DNA from: Charina bottae | Lineage: Eukaryota; Chordata; Lepidosauria; Squamata; Charinaidae | Length of the DNA stretch: 64,000 bases | Direction of reading: 5' to 3' | Assembly: GCA_023362775.1 (NCBI GenBank) | Contig: JALMGJ010000019.1 | Span: 3,869,501-3,933,500 of the forward strand | Shown: in pieces, positions 9,734 to 20,729 of the stretch | How positions within the stretch are numbered: the first letter of the stretch is position 1 | Layout: each line of letters starts with the position of its first letter | Notes under the pieces: generated by a model | Database searches by the model: none | The model's input: only the letters and a program-made list of their open reading frames with translations | What the model was told of the DNA's origin: nothing | Position numbers and translations under genes: made by a program

Positions 9734-11927
9734 GGCAACAAAACATGCATCATGACATCAAGTCACACAATTCTGCCCTTTAGTACTGGATGCAAGTACA
9801 TAAGTTACAGGGTTTGCACTGTGACCACTTTGTTGTGGCATATCCGCTATCTCTATTTACTGCTTGACTTTGGCAATACGTCAGCAGAAGCCTTGTGCCT
9901 ATGCTTAAGATGGTAAATATGAACTTAGAATTCACTGGAAAAATAAATAGAAGGAGCTATTTCTGCCTGATAAGCTATCATTAAAACAATGCAGTATTCA
10001 TGAGATACCACACATTAGCACTCAAGAAAAAGCTTGAATGACATATGATTTCATGAAACCTGACCCTCCTGTGGCCCAAATTATGTACCTTGCCAAGGGA
10101 TTGAGAAAGTAATGATGTTTTAAACCTGCATTTAAATCCCTAGAAAGAGACCAGCATGTAGTTGCAGAAATTGAGGAAATGAGAGAACATTCATGTGAAG
10201 GGGAGGAAGGAGAAAAATGAATCAATTCCCTCTCCTAAATAAGGCCTCATTAACAAGAAACTGGATGTCCTATGAGGTGACCATGACTTTCTACCATAAT
10301 CAGCTCAAAATCTAATTTGCTACACTTGCATGTAATGTAAGACCCTCTAGTCCTGGGTCTTAACTCAACTCCTTCATATTCATATGCTAGTTTGGGAGCA
10401 TTCACAGGCAGATCATTTCATCTCCCATCCTTGGAACAGCATTAGGAAGCAAGAGAACCCAGATTATTGTAAAAGGCAGTGTTCTGAATGAGATATTCCT
10501 TCATTCTAGCCCAGAACACATTTGGGGGGTGGGGGAAACTTACACCTTTCTTAAAAGGCAAAAAGACAGGAAGAATAAGGAAAACAAAAAGAATGTATTT
10601 TTAATGTAGCCAATGCACCATCTTCTTGTTCAGCTTTAGTGGTTGCTTGGCGATTCAGTCCAGGACACCCAATTGCCCTACACTTGATGCACCGAATTAA
10701 TATCCCCCTCCTTACTAATTGAACACTTTGGGTGAAATAGAGGTTGTGTCCTTTTTACTCACAAATCAGGCGAAAGTTGCTAAATTCTGTTCCACTGGGG
10801 TTTGCTGTGACAGGTTGTTGGATTTGTATCCCTTGAAGTGTTTGGTTACCTCTCGGTGTTTTATTTTGGTATCTGGTCATATTTTTGATAAATAATCTAG
10901 TTCAGTCATATTACAAGGGTGAGCTTGATCAAAAGGTGTCTATCAAGACTTCCCAGCTTCTACCATGGTGCATTCAGTGTCAATGTAAGTACTGCATTGG
11001 CAGATCCAGAGCCTTAAAAGGTCAAGTAGGATAATGTACGGTTGCACCATATTTCCACTTTTTTATGAACAATACAATTTTTAACCAATGATGGGCAACC
11101 AAGTGCCAGTCAATAATTAAATGACCCCCAAGCTCATGTGGCTAAAATTGGGTATCAAAATGGCTGAATTTCAGAGGCAAGCTTCAGACAATTCTTGAGA
11201 ATTTGGGGAGGGGTGTGTTACAGTGGACATTAGATTTTTCGCTAACTTTAGTCGTGTGAAGAGACATATTTTGCTTTCTCCCTGTGTCTTTCTATTATAT
11301 ACCTTCCAATTTCTGCTGTTTTTCTGTTAGTTTATGCTTCCTGTTTGGGGAAAAATGCTTACTTAAAGATTTATCTGAAGACATCTTCACCTGAGAAGCC
11401 AAGAAGACTGCAGATTATAGGAGAGCTGATAATGTACAAAATGATGTCCACTTTTCTTTTAAAGTCTCTGTCACATACAACCATTCTATGACTAAAGAAA
11501 GCAGAAGAACCTTGCAATCAAGCCTGGAAACTTTCATTAACATTTTCTTGTCCTTTGATCTCCTTTACCCTGCATCAAACTGAATGAGAATAGTTAAAAT
11601 AATGCAGAAGAAAAAGGGAGAAGTAATTTTCATCACAGCACTAAATTGAGCTACATTACTCCATTACGTTCAGATTGGAGAAAGGCCTCCAGTAATGTAA
11701 TGAGTGCAAGATAATTTTTTCTAAGATTAAAAGAACCAACAGGAACTGGCCAGACATATTCTTAAACTTGTAAACAGGCATGGAAAGAATGACATATATC
11801 CTGGACAAAACATTTGTGTAGTTAGGAGGTCATCATGATTTGGATCCTTGCCTCACTAGGATACTCCCAACTTCAAGACAAGGTAAGATAAAGTTTGGTA
11901 GACATACCATACCAGGGCTGCAAAAAT
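9734..11927. other. No recognisable feature
   Basis: About 2.2 kb of AT-rich anonymous DNA up to the Bov-B target site. No exon-like, RNA-like or repeat segment could be supported. Confidence 0.4.
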
Positions 11928-12311
11928 CTGAATGACTACTTTGTTGTTGTTCATTCGTTCAGTTGCTTCAGACTCTTTGTGACTTCATGGACCAGCCTAC
12001 GCCAGAGCTTCCTGTCGGCCATCACCACACCCAGCTCCCCCATGGTCGAATCCATCACCTCCAGAATATCATACATCCATATTGCCCTCTTCCTTTTGCC
12101 TCCCACTTTCCCTAGCATCAGCATCTTCTCCAGGGTATCCTGACTTCTCATTATGTGGCCAAAGTACTTCAGTTTTTCACTTTAATATCATTCCCTCAAG
12201 TGAGCAGTCTGGCTTTATTTCCTGGAGGATGGACTGGTTTGATCTTCTTGCAGTCCAAGGCACTCTCAGAATTTTCCTCCAACACCACAGTTCAAAAATA
12301 TCTATCTTCCT

Positions 12312-13676
12312 TCACTCAGCCTTCCTTATGGTCCAGCTCTCACAGCCATAGGTTACTACAGGGAATACCATTGCTTTAACTATGCGGACCTTTGTTGTCA
12401 GTGTGATGTCTCTGCTCTTAACTATTTTATCAAGATTTGCCATTGCTCTCCTCCCAAGAAGTAAATGTCTTCTGATTTCCTGGCTGCAGTCAGCGTCTGC
12501 AGTAATCTTTGCACCTGGAAATACAAAGTCTGTCACTGCCTCCACTTTTTCTCCATCTATTTGACAGTTATCAATCAAGCTGGTTGCCATAATCTTGGTT
12601 TTTTTGAGGTTTAACTGCAACCCAGCTTTTGCACTTTCTTCTTTCACCTTCGTCATAAGACTCCTCAACTCCTCCTCGCTTTCAGCCATCGAAGTGTTAT
12701 CATCTGCATATCTGAGATTGTTAATGTTTCTTTCAGCGATTTTAACTCCAGCCTTGGATTCCTCAAGCCCAGCACGTCGCATGATGTGTTCCGCGTACAG
12801 GTTGAATAGGTAGGGTGAGAGTATACAATCCTGACGTACTCCTTTCCCAATCTTAAACCAGTCCGTTGTTCCATGCTCTGTTCTTACCGTTGCTACTTGG
12901 TCGTTATACAGATTCCTCAGGAGGCAGACAAGATGACTTGGTATCCCCATACCACCAAGAACTTGCCACAATTTGTTATGATCCACACAGTCAAAGGCTT
13001 TAGAATAGTCAATAAAACAGAAATATATGTTTTTCTGAAACTCCCTGGCTTTCTCCATTATCCAGCAGAAATTAGCAATTTGGTCCCTAGTTCCTCTGCC
13101 TTTTCTAAACCCAGCTTGTACATCTGGCAATTCTCACTCCATGAATTGCTGGAGTCTACCTTGCAGGATCTTGAGCATTACCTTACTGGCATGTGAAATA
13201 AGTGCCGCTGTTCGATAGTTTGAACATTCTTTAGTGTTTCCCTTTTTTGGTATGGGGATATAAGTTGATTTTTTCCAATCTGATGGCCATTCTTGTGTTT
13301 TCCAAATTTGCTGGCATATGGCATGCATCACCTTGACAACATAATCTTTCAGGATTTTAAACAGTTCAGCTGGGATACCATCGTCTCCTGCTGCCTTGTT
13401 ATTAGCAATGCTTCTTAAGGCCCATTCAACCTCACTCTTCAGTATGTCTGGCTCTAACTCACTGACCACACCATCAAAGCTATCCCCGATATTATTATCC
13501 TTCCTATACAGATCTTCTGTATATTCTTGCCACCTTTTCTTGATCTCTTCTGCTTCTGTTAGGTCCTTGCCATCTTTGTTTTCGATCATACCTATTTTTG
13601 CCTGGAATTTACCTCTGATGTTTTTAATTTTCTGGAAGAGGGCTCTTGTCCATCCTATTCTGTTGTCTTCTTCCAC
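12312..13676 (-). pseudogene. Bov-B reverse transcriptase (one in-frame stop in core)
   Basis: The minus strand starts with an N-terminal segment (NKAAGDDGIPAELFK, WKKSTYIPIPKKG, CSNYRTAALIS). An in-frame TGA follows at 13136-13134, then PDVQAGFRKGRGTRDQI, the motif-A region YSKAFDCVDHNKLW, KGVRQDCILSPYLFNLYAE (motif B) and the catalytic LRYADDNTSMAESEEEL. The thumb ends VTYGCESWTIRKAE at a second stop near 12312. Both stops could be decayed arginine codons. All palm motifs are otherwise present, so this copy looks relatively young. The rest of the ORF lies at 18383-19496. Confidence 0.92.
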
Positions 13677-14062
13677 TTCCGTGCATTGCTTCTTTAAAAA
13701 TAATTCCTAACTATTCCTAATTCCTCTGGAATTTTGCATTTAATTGGGCATATCTCCCCCTATCACTGTTGCCTTTTGCTTTCCTTCTTTCTTGGGCTAC
13801 TTCCAGTGTCTCAGCAGACAGTCATCTTGCCTTCTTGGTTTTCTTTTTCTTTATTTCTTTTTCTTTATTTGTTTATTTTATTTATATAACCGCCCATCTC
13901 GCCCAATGGGGAACTCTGGGCTGTTTACAAAAAATAGTCTAGATAAAAATATAAAATAAAAATATAAACCAACAATTTATACAATTAATATAATAAATAG
14001 ATATAAAATCCAAGTGGGAGATAGTATTAATAAAGAAGGGCATTATAAAATTACGGGATTAA

Positions 14063-15308
14063 TCACCCCCATGAGGAACTATCGTTTCCTCCCTCCCATG
14101 CCAGGCAGCAGAACCAGGTCTTCAGTTCTTTCCTAAAGGTCAGGAGGGAGGGGATCTGCCTCAACTCTGGGGGCAAGGTGTTCCAGAGTGCTGGTGCCAC
14201 CACAGAGAAGGCCCACCTTCTAGACCCCACCAGATGACACTCTCTTATTGATGGGGTTGGTAGCAGGCCCTCTCTGAATGATCGGGTGGGGCGGGTCGAT
14301 AATATGGGGATAAGACGGTCCCTCAGGTATTCTGGTCCCATGCCATGTAGGGCTTTAAAGGTGATAACCAACACCTTGAATTGTACCCAGAAGCAGACCG
14401 GCACCCAATGGAGCTCACGGAGCAAAGGTGTTACATGTGCGGAACTTGGCGCACCCAAAATCGCCCACGCGGCTGCATTCTGCACCAGCTGTAGCTTCCA
14501 GATAGTCTTCAAGGGTAGCCCCATGTAGAGCGCATTGCAATAATCTACATGGGAGATGATGAGAGTGTGAGTGACTGTTCGGAGGGCATCGCGATCCAGG
14601 AATGGGCGCAACTGGCGCACCAGCCGAAGCTGTGCAAAAGCCCTCCTAGCCACGACTGCCACCTGCTCTTCCAGCAGGAGTCGTGAGTCTAGAAGGACCC
14701 CCAAGTTGCGCACCGGTTCCGAATGGGGCAGTGCTACCCCATCGAGAACCAAAGATGATAATTTCCCAGAAGACGCTAAGCCATCAATCCACAGCCACTC
14801 GGTCTTGCCATGGTTCAACTGAAGCCTGTTGTTCCCCACCCAGGCCCTCACAGCCCCCAGGCATTGGGACAGGGTGGAGACTGCATCACTTACTTCACCT
14901 GGGATGGAGATATACAGTTGAATATCATCCGCATACTGATGATACCTCATCCCATGGTCTTGGATGACCTCGCCCAGCGGTTTCATGTAGATGTTGAATA
15001 GGAGAGGAGAGAGAATCGAACCCTGCGGCACCCCACACAGGAGTGGTTGCGGGCCGGATCTCTCCTCCCCTACCACCACCAACTGGGAACGGCCCTGGAG
15101 GAAGGAGGTGAACCAGCGCAAAACTGGGGTCTAGATAATCCGCTTCATCCAGAATCCTCTGAAGTTGTAACGCCACCACTTTCTCAACCACCTTTCCCAA
15201 AAAAGGAAGGTGGGAGACTGGACGAAAATTGCCCAGGATAGTAGGGTCCAGGGATGGCTTCTTGAGGAGGGGGTGCACTAATGCCTCCTTGAAGGCCATT
15301 GGAAACAC
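14063..15308 (-). pseudogene. L2-like reverse transcriptase lacking its motif-A segment
   Basis: The minus-strand frame 15308-14925 contains KEALVHPLLKKPSLDP and GNFRPVSHLPFLGKVVEKVV. The frame 15121-14063 contains LLCGVPQGSILSPLLFN, the catalytic YHQYADDIQLYISIPGE, LNHGKTEWLWI, HVDYCNALYMGLP and VAPALWNTLPPEL. Compared with the copy at 6320-8393, about 250 bases are missing at about 15125-15131. They cover the GFRPGYGTETA and LSAAFDTVDH region with the first catalytic aspartate. The enzyme is therefore dead irrespective of frameshifts. Confidence 0.9.
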
Positions 15309-15311
15309 CCC

Positions 15312-15834
15312 CTACAACAAGGATGTATTAATCATTGCCTGGACCCATCCACATGTCACCTGCCTGGCCGATTTTACTAGCCAGGAAGGGCAGGGATCTA
15401 ACTGACATGTGGTGGAATTAACAATTCGGAGGATCCTGTCCACTTCCTTAGGTCCAACAGGATCAAATTGTTCCCAGATAATAGGGCAAGACCACTCTCC
15501 CAGCATCTCCCCAGACTGCATTTCATGCATGGAGTCCAACTTAGACCGAATCTGAGCGATTTTATCCTGCAGATGCTCAGAAAATTCTTCCGCACGGCGC
15601 TGTAGGTGGGTGGTCGACTCCACCCTACCTAAGAGAGATCGAGTATTCTTATAACAGGGCCATCGGACGGCATTCTGCAGATGCAATAAGAGCGGAGAAA
15701 TATTCACGTTTCGCTGCTCTTACTGCCACAAGGTAGGCCTTAATAGCGGCTCTAGATTGTGTTCGGTCCGATTCCACCTTCGTCTTTCTCCAGCGACGCT
15801 CTAGACGTCTCTTCACCCTCTTCAAGACCCTCAA
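15312..15834 (-). pseudogene. L2-like LINE linker between endonuclease and reverse transcriptase
   Basis: Overlapping minus-strand frames at 15834-15649 and 15707-15312 encode a basic stretch (RVKRRLERRWRKTK, RAAIKAYLVAVRAAKREYFSALI). Acidic, Pro- and Cys-containing sequence follows (EFSEHLQDKIAQIRSKLDS, FDPVGPKEVDRIL, QLDPCPSWLVKS). This is the usual arrangement between domains in CR1/L2 LINEs. A frameshift separates the two parts. Confidence 0.8.
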
Positions 15835-15882
15835 CTCCTCCGTATATCACGGGGAGTGATGGGTCAAATGGGGCTGGAGAGG

Positions 15883-17112
15883 TCACATCGGCGCGGTCCT
15901 GTCCAAGGCTACGGCTGCCCTCTTATTCCAGGAAGTGACCAGTGCCTCTGCTGGACTGTGCAGCGGATCATCGGGTATTACCCCCAGCTCCCTCTGAAAC
16001 CTCACTGGGTCCATAAGTCGCCAGGGGCGGACCAATAGAATAGGTCCTGCCTCCCTGCGGAGTGGGGCGGCATAAGAGAATCTTAGAGATATCAGGACGT
16101 GATCTGACCATGACAAGGGGGATAGTTCTAGCTTTCCCTTCAGGTCACTTTGCCATTGCTAAGACAAGAAAATCAAATCCAGAGTTAGTCCACTGTCTCA
16201 AGTTGGATCCCGAATAATCTGGGACAGGCCCATGGCTGCAATGGTAGTCATGAACTCCCGAGCCGCTTCCGAGGCACGTCCCAGGGATGGCAGATTAAAA
16301 TCCCCCAGGACCATCAGCCTGGGGAACTCCACTGCCCACCCCGAGACAGCCTCCAGCAGCTCAGGCAGGGAGGTTGCTACGCAGCAGGGAGGCTGGTACA
16401 GTAGCAACATTCCCAACTGTTCCCGGGCACCCAACTTGAAAAACAGGGTCTCACATCTGGATACTTGTGGAGCAAGGCCCCTTTAAGCCGCCAAAGACTC
16501 TCTGATGATAACTGCCACCCCTCCTCCCCTACCCCGGTGTCTTGGCTGGTGCCACACCCAAAACCCGGCTGGGCACATTTCCGAGAGGGCTACCCCTGCC
16601 TCTGGGCCCAGCCAGGTCTCAGTAATACACGCCAGGTCAGCCCCTCTCTCCATGATTAATTCACTTATGAGAGGGGCTTTGTTATTTACTGACCTGGCAT
16701 TAAGCAGCAGCAGTCGAAAACCAGGGCCCTCAAGGATCTGCTGTCCAGAACCTGGGTTTGAACTCGGAGGACCGGAACGTGCCACCGGTACTAAACACCG
16801 GGGGCGCCTTCCCCAAAAATGGCTTGTCCTCCGGTTCCCGTCATAATATTCCCTGCCCATCACCACCTTGATCAATTTACCCTCCCCATAGCCCCCAGAG
16901 TTTCCTAGCCCAGTCGCCTCCACTCCTGAGCCCCTGGAAAACCTGGATTTGGGCAAGGGTCCCTTTCCACATCCATCCATCCTCTCACCCCCAATCTCTC
17001 CTGGGCTATAGTAAGGCTCCCAGCTCACCAGCTCACGCTCTCGGTGCTGGTAAGCCTCACCACCCCATCCACTCCATACACATTCACTGTGGCCCTCTGC
17101 GGCTTCTCTCAC
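15883..17112 (-). pseudogene. L2-like LINE APE endonuclease (fragmented)
   Basis: Three minus-strand frames (17112-16483, 16434-16198, 16116-15883) carry the endonuclease in order. The first contains LLLLNARSVNNKAPLISELI, DLACITETWL with the catalytic Glu, and GGGVAVIIRE. The second contains FPRLMVLGDFNLPSLG (GDFN motif). The third contains SWSDHVLISLRF (SDH motif). The frames are separated by frameshifts or stops. N-terminal Gly/Arg-rich sequence before residue 130 of the first frame is unassigned. Confidence 0.9.
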
Positions 17113-17292
17113 TGGTCACAGAAGGGGCCACACAACCACTCCTGCCTACCCTGTCTCTCACTCAGGGATCTCACACTCATACAATCCTGGACCCCCCTCG
17201 TGACTCTCACTCACAGGGGGGAACCTCACAATCCCACAGGGACCCTTCACTGTTCTGCCGCCCTAAAAAACTGGGGATGGCCAACCCTTCCC

Positions 17293-17445
17293 TTCTACTT
17301 GCATTTGTATGCTTTCAAATTGCTAGGTTGGCAAGAGCTGGGGCGAGTGCGGGAGCTCACTCCGTCACGCGGGGCGAGGGTATCGAACCTTTGAACGTGC
17401 GATCTTTCGATAGACAAGCCTGGCGTCTTACCTGCTGAGCCACAT
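17293..17445 (-). mobile_element. Sauria SINE 5' fragment inside the L2-like LINE
   Basis: On minus, GTGGCTCAGCAGGTAAGACGCC, a divergent B-box region and GCTCCCGCACTCGCCCCAGC...AATTTGAAAGC...GCAAGTAGA can be read. The element is cut after the CAAGTAGA segment, so the 3' half is absent. It gives a third nesting level: SINE in L2-like LINE in Bov-B. Confidence 0.85.
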
Positions 17446-18360
17446 CTTAAAAAGGCTTTAAAAAGAGATAAATTAGAAGATTATTCCATTAGCCATATTT
17501 GCTAAATAGAAGCTCTGTTTACACATCGCCGTTGCAATGTTAAAAATCCACAATGTCAGAGTCCACAATGTCAAAATCAGCGGGGGTGTTATTCCAGACC
17601 ATTCCGTCTGGGTCTTTAGTGTTGTCCAGCTCATATCCCATACACCCCCACAGCTCTTCATATGGGGTGTACCAGGTCTACCAGCGTCCATTAAAACTCC
17701 AGAGATCATCAGGCTCACTGTTGTATATAATTAGTCTGTATTCTGGAGTCCAATTATGATGCCAGGGGACATGCCACACCTCCAAAGATTGTCCACCGGG
17801 GCACCCAATCCCTGGATCACCACACTCCGCACAGCTCCAGCTCCACACTCAACTCCGTCCCGGGACTTGCCACTCTCCCAAAGATTGACTATCAGGTGGT
17901 CAATCTTGAGCTCGTTGTGCTCGCTGTGCTCCCCACACACTCAGCTCCGTCACCGGGACTCACCACGCCCCCAAAGGTTGTCCATTGGGCTAGCCACGAG
18001 GTCCCTGTTCTGTGCACCCTGCAATTCTAGTCCACACATGCAGCTCTGTCACAGCTCCAGCCATGCAATCTCAAAAAACAGGTCTGGGAACATCCACGGC
18101 CTCGCGTAGTGGGCTCTACCAAGTTCCGCTGGGCTCTGTCAGATTCCGCCACGACCACCGGGCTCCGCATCACTGAGACCCTCAACTCTGCCAAACTCCG
18201 CCGCAATACTCCGTCTGAGGAAGTCCATCCACCCAAACACAGCTGTAAGATCTCTACACCCCAAAGATAGAATTCAGGGGTATCGAGAAAAGTTTGGAGG
18301 GACTACAAACTATTCACGGAGTATCCTCCTGGAGCAGCAGCCGGCAGCGGCTTGCGGTCA

Positions 18361-18382
18361 CCATCTTGGATTCAATTTACTG
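18361..18382 (-). promoter_or_regulatory. 5' end of the L2-like LINE with a YY1-like site
   Basis: The minus-strand start contains CCAAGATGGTGACC, close to the YY1 core AAGATGGCGGC found at the starts of many LINEs. The position at the exact 5' terminus, next to the target duplication, fits an internal promoter. Function is inferred. Confidence 0.35.
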
Positions 18383-19496
18383 TCTTTTTCTTTGGGACGT
18401 TATTTGTTGCCGCCTCCTGAACAACGTAGTGAACTTCTGCCCATAGTTCTTCTGGGACCCTATCTACTAAATCTAGTTCCTTAAATCTATTCTTCACCTC
18501 CACTGCATATTCATTAGGAATATTAGTGAGCTTATATCTAACTGATCTGTGGGTCTTCCCTATTCTCTTTAGTCTGATTCTAAATTGTGCAATAAAAAGT
18601 TCATGATCTGAACTACAGTCAGCTCCAGGTCTTGCTTTTACCGACTGTAAAGATGTCCACCACCTTTCGCTGCAAAGGATGAAGTCAACCTGATTTTGGT
18701 GTCGACCATCTGGTGAAGTCCATGTATAAAGTCGTCTTTTAGGTTGCTGGAAGAGAGTGTTTGTTATGCACAGTGAATTGTCTTGGCAAAATTCTATCAG
18801 CCTATATCCCACTTCATTTTGTTCTCCCAGACCATGCTTGCCTGTAATTCCAGGTGTCGTCTGACTACCCACCTTAGTATTCCAGTCTCTTGTAATGAAA
18901 ATAACATCTCTTTTTGGTGTATTATCCAGTAGGTGCTGCAGATTGTCATAGAACTGATCTACTTTTGTTTCTTCAGCATCTGTTTTTGGGGCATATATTT
19001 GGACCACTGTGATGTTAAATGGCTTACCGTGAATTCGAATTGAGATCATTCTATCGTTTTTTTGGATTGTATCCAAGCACTGCTTTAGCCACTTTATTAT
19101 TAATTATGATGGCTACTCCATTTCTTCTGTGGTCCTCTTGTCCACAGTAGTAGATCTGAAGTGGCCCATCCCAGTCCATTTCAGTTCACTGAAACCCAAA
19201 ATGTCTATATTTAATCTTGACATCTCACCAATAACCACATCCAATTTGCCCTGACTCATAGATCTTACATTGCAGGTTCCTATGGTGTGTTGATCTTTAG
19301 GACATCGGATTCGTCGTTCACCACCAGCACCGTTGGCCACTAGCCGTCCTTTCGGCTTTGAGCTAGCTGCGTCATCACGTCTGGGGCTAGTTGAACGTAT
19401 CCTCTGTTCCTCCCCAGTAGCATTTTGACCATCTTCCGACCTGGGAGTCCCATCTTCCGATGGTATACCGACATACCTCTGGTTGTACTGATCCAC
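18383..19496 (-). pseudogene. Bov-B endonuclease domain (broken)
   Basis: Two minus-strand frames, 19496-19113 and 19076-18383, carry the APE-like endonuclease. The first contains TIGTCNVRSMSQGKLDVV and DILGFSELKWTGMGHF. The second contains RMISIRIHGKPFNITVVQIYAP, then TRDWNTKVG where a GDWN-type active-site motif is expected (Gly replaced by Arg), and SSDHELFIAQFRIRLK, the conserved SDH. A frameshift lies between 19113 and 19076. The reading frame is then cut by the L2-like insertion, after VPKKK. Confidence 0.9.
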
Positions 19497-19684
19497 TTAG
19501 TTTTCACGGCAAGAATACTGGGGTGGGTTGCCATTACCTTCCCCAGGGATCGTATTTAGTCTGACCTCTCTGCCACGACCTTCCCGTCTTGGGTGTCCCT
19601 TCACGGTTTAGCTCATGGCGTCATTGAGGTGTTCAAGCTCCAGCACCACGACAAGGTAACAATCTCCTTTGCTGAATGACTACT

Positions 19685-20110
19685 GGACGAGAGTAAAAAG
19701 AATGTTCTCTGCTTCCATCTAGTGACCATGTGGATTATAGCAGCCCAGGTTTGCTGAACCTACGGTGTGGCCTTTCTGCCAAAGGGTGAGATATCAGCGT
19801 AGCTTGGCCTCCCGTTTTTCATGATACCTGAGGAGCAGAAGCAGTTATGGTTGTAAAAGAGGCTGTAAAAGAATGGGGACTCTTGAAGGAGGGTGTCAGT
19901 TTAGAGCAATTTGCCTTAACCACAGAAACATTTGTGCCAAGAGCATAACTAAAACATGCACTCCGTGCTGAAGTCTCCCCCATATAGCTATTTGCTTACC
20001 CAATTAGAAGAAGCATCACAAATGTGCACTTTCACTGCAGTGGGGCAACTCAAGGCTTACAGCTTCTAAAATTTTTCACTTCCTTCCCAGGTGCCAGCAT
20101 GGTAAAATCT
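19685..20110. other. No recognisable feature
   Basis: Flank of the Bov-B. A single TTCCATCTAGTGACCATG, a CTCF-like half match on minus, lies at 19708-19725; otherwise anonymous. Confidence 0.35.
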
Positions 20111-20111
20111 A

Positions 20112-20285
20112 ATTTATTTATTTATTTATATTTATTTATATTTCCAACTTATATCACCGCCCATCTCCCCCCATTCCAGAGGGGACTCTGGGCGGTTTAC
20201 ACCAAGCCAGCAATTAAAACATATAAAAATTTATAAAATAAAATAAATAATAAAATAAAATAATATTTATAAAATAAAATAAAAT
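20112..20285 (-). repeat. L2-like LINE 3' end fragment
   Basis: A TTTATTTATTTA-rich tail, ATCACCGCCCATCTCCCCCC and GGGGACTCTGGGCGGTTTACA are followed by AAATA-rich low-complexity DNA. Same 3' end family as 6320, 13853 and 33555. Only the terminal non-coding part remains. Confidence 0.85.
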
Positions 20286-20287
20286 AC

Positions 20288-20610
20288 TGTAATGGGCAGA
20301 AGGAATAACCTTGAGGAACAGGAGGAAGAGCCACAACCAAGACAATGACCAGATAAAGGATATCTGAGTCCAGGACAGAAATGTAATTTGAGAAAGCACC
20401 TCAGACATGACCCTCCATTGTCAAATGAAGATAAAGGGAGGGAGGGGGGAAGCGCATTCAGACTGGCAAGATTCTCTTACTGTAACCCTATAATAAAAGT
20501 AGTATTTGCTTGCATGTCTTTGGTTTCCAAGTTTGGTCCCTTGGAGGGTAGACAATTATTGCCTGGAGGAAGCAAAGTTCTGGTGTCTGTTTAGTATTAT
20601 TTTATTAACA
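20288..20610 (+). repeat. LTR-like segment related to the 61.3-kb arms
   Basis: The segment starts TGTAATGGGCAGAAGGAATA and shares with 61289-61618 the order AGAGCCACA, GACAATGACC, GACAT/AC, TTCAGACT(T/G)G, AAGATTCT, TGTAACC and AATAAA (about 20490). The 3' edge is uncertain. AATAAA after a short U3-like region suggests a solo LTR, here diverged. Confidence 0.5.
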
Positions 20611-20654
20611 TATCATTTTAGGATTGCTTACCTACAGCAGATGGCAGCTCCTAG

Positions 20655-20726
20655 ATGACCCTGATTGATCTCCAAAAAGCTAAGTGGGGTCAGGTGTGGT
20701 TGCATACTTAGATGGGAGACTGTGAG
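20655..20726 (+). repeat. 5S rRNA-derived pseudogene fragment
   Basis: CTGATTGATCTCCAAAAAGC, TAAGTGGGGTCAGG and GGTTGCATACTTAGATGGGAGAC align with the middle and 3' part of 5S rRNA (the GATCTCGGAAGCTAAGC / GTACTTGGATGGGAGACC segment). The internal control region is degraded, so it is a pseudogene or part of a 5S-derived SINE, not a functional rRNA gene. Confidence 0.7.
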
Positions 20727-20729
20727 AAA

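Larger units (their letters stand above)
13842..18393 (-). mobile_element. Near-full-length L2-like LINE inserted in the Bov-B
   Basis: The Bov-B sequence TCTTTTTCTTT is duplicated at 13842-13852 and 18383-18393 and brackets 4.53 kb. The 3' end is at the left (T-rich tail, then CCGCCCATCTCGCCCAATGGG...GGGCTGTTTACAA). The 5' end is at the right and starts, on minus, AATCCAAGATGGTGACCGC. Endonuclease and reverse-transcriptase segments fill 14063-17112. About 1.2 kb upstream is a 5' untranslated or ORF1-like region with no domain I could name. A Sauria SINE fragment is inserted at 17293-17445. The coding part has many frameshifts. Confidence 0.9.
11928..19684 (-). mobile_element. Full-length Bov-B (RTE-clade) LINE with nested insertion
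   Basis: The direct repeat CTGAATGACTACT lies at 11928-11940 and 19672-19684. Between them the minus strand runs from a 5' region near 19671 to the diagnostic Bov-B 3' end ending GAACAACAACAA (plus strand TTGTTGTTGTTCATTCG at 11941). Removing the 4.53-kb L2-like LINE at 13853-18382 and its duplicated target leaves about 3.2 kb, the usual Bov-B length. It encodes an APE-type endonuclease and a reverse transcriptase in one ORF, now broken by stops and by the insertion. Bov-B is the presumed enzyme source for Sauria SINEs. Confidence 0.93.
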
